Shown here piece after piece: positions 59,986-64,000 of a stretch of DNA of 64,000 bases. Both the position numbers and the translations under genes were made by a program. A model generated the notes under the pieces. It ran no database searches. It was given only the letters and a program-made list of their open reading frames with translations, and was not told the origin of the DNA. Location: the NCBI GenBank assembly GCA_965208965.1, contig OZ242384.1, positions 744,001 through 808,000 of the forward strand, read 5' to 3'. Each line of letters opens with the position of its first letter. The stretch's first letter is position 1. The DNA is from Bin5 sp965208965. Its GTDB lineage: Bacteria > Chloroflexota > Anaerolineae > Caldilineales > Caldilineaceae.

Positions 59986-61170
59986 TCACAGTTCTTCGTC
60001 CAGGCCCTCCAGCAGGCGGTCCACTTCACTCTCGTCGTTGAAGGCGGCAACGGAGATGCGCATGGCGACTTTGACCGGGTCGGGCGGGGCGGTCAGCCAT
60101 TGGGATTTGACGACCGTCTGATGGCGATTGTGCATCTTGTCTACGAGGCCGTCCAAGTCGGTCTTTGTGAAGCCGTCGAACATCAGCGAGGTGATGCCGG
60201 CGGACTTTCCGGGTTCCTGGGGCGTGATGATGCGGGCGCGGTCGATGTGGCCGACGCCCTGGCGCAGGCGGCCGGAAAGCTGGGTTATTCTTTCCTGCAT
60301 TTTATCCAGGCCGATGCTTTGCATGATCTCGACGGCGCGGCCGAGGCCGACCACGAGGGCGTGGTTGTATGTGCCGATTTCGGTGCGGGAGCGGGCGGTC
60401 GGCGCCGGCGTCGGATCTTCGGGCAGCGCCCAGGGGCTTCGGTCGGGGATGAAGTTGGGGTGGAAACCGGGGAGCTGGTCTTGCGAGATATACGTATAGC
60501 CGGTGCCCATGGGGCCGAGCAACCATTTGTGGCCGGAACCGACGGCAAAATCGCAGTCGAGCTCCTTCAGGTCTACCGGCATCTGGCCGACGGATTGGGC
60601 CAGGTCGAGCATGACGGGCACGCCGGCGTCGTGGGCGATGGCGGCTGCCTGCTTGCAGGGGAGGAGGCGGCCATTGGGGGAAGCGATATGGCTGAGACAG
60701 ATCAGGCGGGTGCGTTCGGTGAGCACGGAGGCGAGATTGCCGAGGAGATGTTCGTCGTACACTTCGCCAAGCACGATGGTCTTCACGCCGTGTTGCTGCT
60801 CCAGCGAATAGGAGAGACCGTAGGTGCTGACGTGCTCGAGCGAGGTCATGACGAACTCATCGCCCTCCTGCCAGTCGAGACCGCGCACGATCTGTTGCAT
60901 GGCACGGGAGGTGTTGGTCTCGATGCCCAACTCCTCTTCTTTGACGTTGAGCATCCGTGCCAGCCCGCTGCGGGCGGCGGCTTCGCGTTCGGTATGTGAT
61001 TGCCTGCCGGCAGCGGTGGCTGGTCCGTGGCGGGCCTCGGTTTCCATCGTTTCCCGTACCGCCTGGAGTACGGAGTCGCTGGCGGGGCCGTAGGTCCCAG
61101 TCTGAAAGTATCCGACTTCCCCGGTCATGGGAAGGTCCTGCCGAAGCTGTTCCACCGTCATGCGTGACAT
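59986..61170 (-). CDS. Class V aminotransferase family PLP enzyme (SufS/IscS/CsdB-like fold)
   Basis: The 394-residue PLP enzyme has Lys215 in GSGHKWLLGPMGTGY to bind the cofactor, Asp189 in VMLDLAQSVGQ to pair with the pyridine nitrogen, and an SLEHVSTYGL segment near 110-120. The catalytic Cys of cysteine desulfurases is not apparent, so it is more like isopenicillin-N epimerase-type or other class V members. The ATG at 61170 is chosen because the longer frame to 61284 adds 38 atypical residues. It heads the operon that continues to 54917. Confidence 0.85.
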   Translation of the reverse strand: MSRMTVEQLRQDLPMTGEVGYFQTGTYGPASDSVLQAVRETMETEARHGPATAAGRQSHTEREAAARSGLARMLNVKEEELGIETNTSRAMQQIVRGLDWQEGDEFVMTSLEHVSTYGLSYSLEQQHGVKTIVLGEVYDEHLLGNLASVLTERTRLICLSHIASPNGRLLPCKQAAAIAHDAGVPVMLDLAQSVGQMPVDLKELDCDFAVGSGHKWLLGPMGTGYTYISQDQLPGFHPNFIPDRSPWALPEDPTPAPTARSRTEIGTYNHALVVGLGRAVEIMQSIGLDKMQERITQLSGRLRQGVGHIDRARIITPQEPGKSAGITSLMFDGFTKTDLDGLVDKMHNRHQTVVKSQWLTAPPDPVKVAMRISVAAFNDESEVDRLLEGLDEEL

Positions 61171-61531
61171 TACATGGGCCTTGTGCTGGATGGAGTTGGA
61201 AAGAAGACCCCCGGCGGGATGTTTTCGGGCACCATTAAGGCCTGAAGAAATCTCCGCAAGGGTACTGCGAATGATAACCGACATTGACAGTTTCTGTCTA
61301 AGGAGACAGGTACTGATTGGCGCTAAAAGGGCTTTCCAATGGTGGGTTCGCGCCGGCTGCGGAGGCCAATTGGAGCAGCCATTTCATCATCGATCATTAA
61401 GACGGATGGTGAAGGCCTGGCAGTTTGGGACGCAAGCCCTCAGCCTTTCCGGGTTGGCAGAATGCGGAGGCTCAGGTAGGATTGAAGATCGCTGAGAGAG
61501 TGAAGTAGAGGGAAGCAACATTGCTACACTG
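61171..61531. other. Divergent control region, no gene
   Basis: This lies between the minus-strand aminotransferase gene and the plus-strand permease gene. Apart from a weak repeat (GCAACA/TGTTGC around 61514-61534) nothing is distinctive. Confidence 0.4.
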
Positions 61532-61565
61532 TTGCTGTATTCGTTACGAAATTGCTGGATAAGAA

Positions 61566-61594
61566 CGGCGGCGAATGCGATGCATTCGCCGCCG
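61566..61594. promoter_or_regulatory. 13-bp perfect inverted repeat before the permease gene
   Basis: CGGCGGCGAATGC (61566-61578) and its exact complement (61582-61594) flank a 3-base spacer. It overlaps an in-frame ATG (61580) and lies 16 bases before the ATG at 61610. It may be an operator for a metal regulator or an mRNA hairpin. No T-tract follows. Confidence 0.5.
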
Positions 61595-61609
61595 CCCACC
61601 AACTTGCAG

Positions 61610-62694
<1,085 letters not shown>

Positions 62695-62698
<4 letters not shown>

Positions 62699-63582
62699 AA
62701 GATGGCTTGGCGGAAGATGGGATAGGCGGAAAAGTGTCACAGAATTCGGGTACGATGACGGGCAGATTGTTGCGTCTACCCAGAGTGCAGGCCGCTCTCA
62801 AAGGGCTGCTCTTGCTGGGGCTGGGCATTTTTCTGTTCACGCGCATCACGTCAGGCACGCTCAACTACTACATCAGTCAGCGGTTCGACTGGCTGACGAT
62901 AGCGGCGGTGCTTGGTCTCTTCGTGGTGGGGTTAAGCTACCGCCACCTACTTCAAGAGGCCGACGATACGCCTGCGGCGCCGGGTGGTCTTGCTTCCGAA
63001 CGATCGGGCGAGGCCGGCTCCACGGTTGCGGGAGACAGTCACCAACACGGCCACGATCACAGCCACGCTTTGGGTTGGTCGGGGTTTCTACTTATTTCGC
63101 TTCCTATCATTCTCGGACTGCTCGTGCCTCCGCGTCCTTTGGGCGTGGCCGCGCTGCAGAATCGCGAAATCAGCGCCGGGGGGTTGGATTCGGTATTGCC
63201 GGCTGCGGTGGGTTCGTCGCTGGTGCGGGAGGGCAGCGAACGCACGATTCTGGATTGGGTACTCGCGTTTCACCAGGGCGAACGGCCTGCCGAGACCGAC
63301 ACTGCGGATGTAGTTGGCTTCGTCTATCTCGATGACGCTGCGGACGAGGCAGAGTTTACCCTCACACGCTTTGTTGTCGGCTGCTGCGCGGCGGATGCCA
63401 TGGCGGTCGGCCTGCCGGTCAGCCTGGCAGCCGGCCTGCCTTCTGATGGGGAGTTGGAGGAAGGTCAGTGGGTGCGGGTGGTTGGACAGTTCACCGCTTC
63501 TACAGCCAACAGTATTCCGTTGCTCGTGGCAGAGCAGCTGGAGGCCGTGCCGGAACCTAACCAGCCCTACCTCTATCCATGA
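62695..63582 (+). CDS. TIGR03943 family membrane protein (UPF0703/YcgQ-like), partner of the permease
   Basis: The 295-residue protein is the usual neighbour of UPF0718 permeases. It has two N-terminal helices, a His-rich loop (SHQHGHDHSH, around residues 114-123), a third helix (FLLISLPIILGLLVPP) and a C-terminal OB-like domain with VVGFVYLDDA, VGCCAADA and EGQWVRVVGQF. The TTG start at 62695 overlaps the permease stop. An ATG at 62755 would give 275 residues starting MTGRLLRLPRV, closer to family starts. The two proteins probably form one metal- or thiol-linked transport complex. Confidence 0.85.
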
Positions 63583-63657
63583 GACCTTTGACATGATGCC
63601 GGTGCTCAGCGGCCAGGCTTACCTGCTGCCCGTACTGGCCCCCCAGCCCTCGAGTCC

Positions 63658-64000
63658 ATGAGCCGTTTTGATCTGACCGTATTGTCGGTCCTCAGCCTGT
63701 GCACGCTGTTGCTCCTGGGTCTGTGGGGGCAAAGCCGCCGGGTTGCGGGGGACGACGGCGTTTCCTACCTGCTTTACAAGACGGTCGATGAGGTGGGACG
63801 CGCGCAACTGCACGCGCTGCCGTTCGAGGAAGATGAGCTTGGCGCCGACCTCTCGCCCCGCCCCCTGACCCCGACTGAAGTCAGTGTGTGGGACTTCGCG
63901 CCGTCGCCCGACGGCAGGATGATCGCGTACGGTGCTCTGGGCGAGTTGGGATTCAGCGATCTGCGGCTGCTCGACCTGGCCAGCGGCCAGGACAGGCCAC
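63658..64000 (+). CDS. Start of a membrane-anchored PD40/TolB-like beta-propeller protein (cut by window end)
   Basis: The frame is open from ATG 63658 to the window edge (114 codons). It begins with a signal-anchor helix (LTVLSVLSLCTLLLLGLWG) and continues with propeller-like strands, VWDFAPSPDGRMIAYGALG being a typical PD40 blade. The ATG overlaps the stop of a short upstream frame (ATGA at 63658-63661). Such proteins often sense or carry ligands outside the membrane. The rest of the gene is not visible. Confidence 0.75.
   Translation, partial: MSRFDLTVLSVLSLCTLLLLGLWGQSRRVAGDDGVSYLLYKTVDEVGRAQLHALPFEEDELGADLSPRPLTPTEVSVWDFAPSPDGRMIAYGALGELGFSDLRLLDLASGQDRP

Noticed and set aside
59314..60999. 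561-codon plus frame opposite the GHL-type and aminotransferase genes
   Set aside because: It spans two supported minus-strand genes and the gap between them, with no recognisable motif.

Overview
The window reads as a stretch of a GC-rich (about 60%) bacterial chromosome rich in carbohydrate uptake and catabolism genes. Twin-arginine lipoprotein solute receptors, several ABC import systems, DUF1501/DUF1800 proteins, phytanoyl-CoA-dioxygenase-like enzymes and many sugar isomerases and glycosidases together suggest a heterotrophic Chloroflexota bacterium, perhaps of the Caldilineales. That assignment is inference, because no rRNA, tRNA or ribosomal marker gene is present. No CRISPR array, prophage or insertion sequence was seen.

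Layout. (1) 0.3-9.9 kb, plus strand: two near-identical sugar-binding lipoproteins, each behind its own copy of a promoter and leader, then two LplB/LplC-type permeases. Between the permeases lies a two-Cache-domain lipoprotein gene broken by one in-frame stop. A divergent GroEL paralogue follows. (2) 10.2-18.6 kb, minus strand: a complete oligopeptide/oligosaccharide-type ABC importer (receptor, two permeases, two ATPases) with a glycosidase-like protein and an unknown protein. (3) 19-24.8 kb: a GH172 (DUF2961) enzyme, an SH3-domain membrane protein, HicAB, a membrane protein, a DUF4258/YgiT-like pair and a PhyH oxygenase. (4) 25.2-34.8 kb, minus strand: RraA-like protein, an M14-like/GH105 fusion, two tandem DUF1800 genes separated by a chimeric micro-ORF, DUF1501, an NHL propeller and a TPP-dependent enzyme. 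(5) 35-37.8 kb: MazEF, an enolase-superfamily dehydratase and VapBC. (6) 37.9-49.6 kb, minus strand: sugar receptor and two permeases, a flavoprotein, an unknown protein, a corrinoid protein, an AraA-like isomerase, a GH78 rhamnosidase and a UroD-type methyltransferase. (7) 50-61.2 kb: a PhyH oxygenase on the plus strand, then a minus-strand group with a family-5 receptor, two permeases, two TIM-barrel isomerases, a Gfo/Idh/MocA dehydrogenase, a polysaccharide deacetylase, a glycosidase-like protein and a class V aminotransferase. (8) 61.5 kb to the end: a YraQ/ArsP-type permease, its TIGR03943 partner, and the start of a beta-propeller protein.

Most operons pair an importer with enzymes that could process its cargo. 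The most intriguing is region 6, where a rhamnosidase, an arabinose/fucose-type isomerase and a sugar importer are cotranscribed with a corrinoid protein and a UroD-type methyltransferase. This suggests uptake and corrinoid-dependent demethylation of an O-methylated sugar or glycoside. Other points of note are a chaperonin apparently lacking its hydrolytic aspartate, the nonsense-broken Cache gene, a preserved tandem-duplication junction, and several families of short dispersed intergenic repeats, some folding into hairpins between receptor and permease genes.
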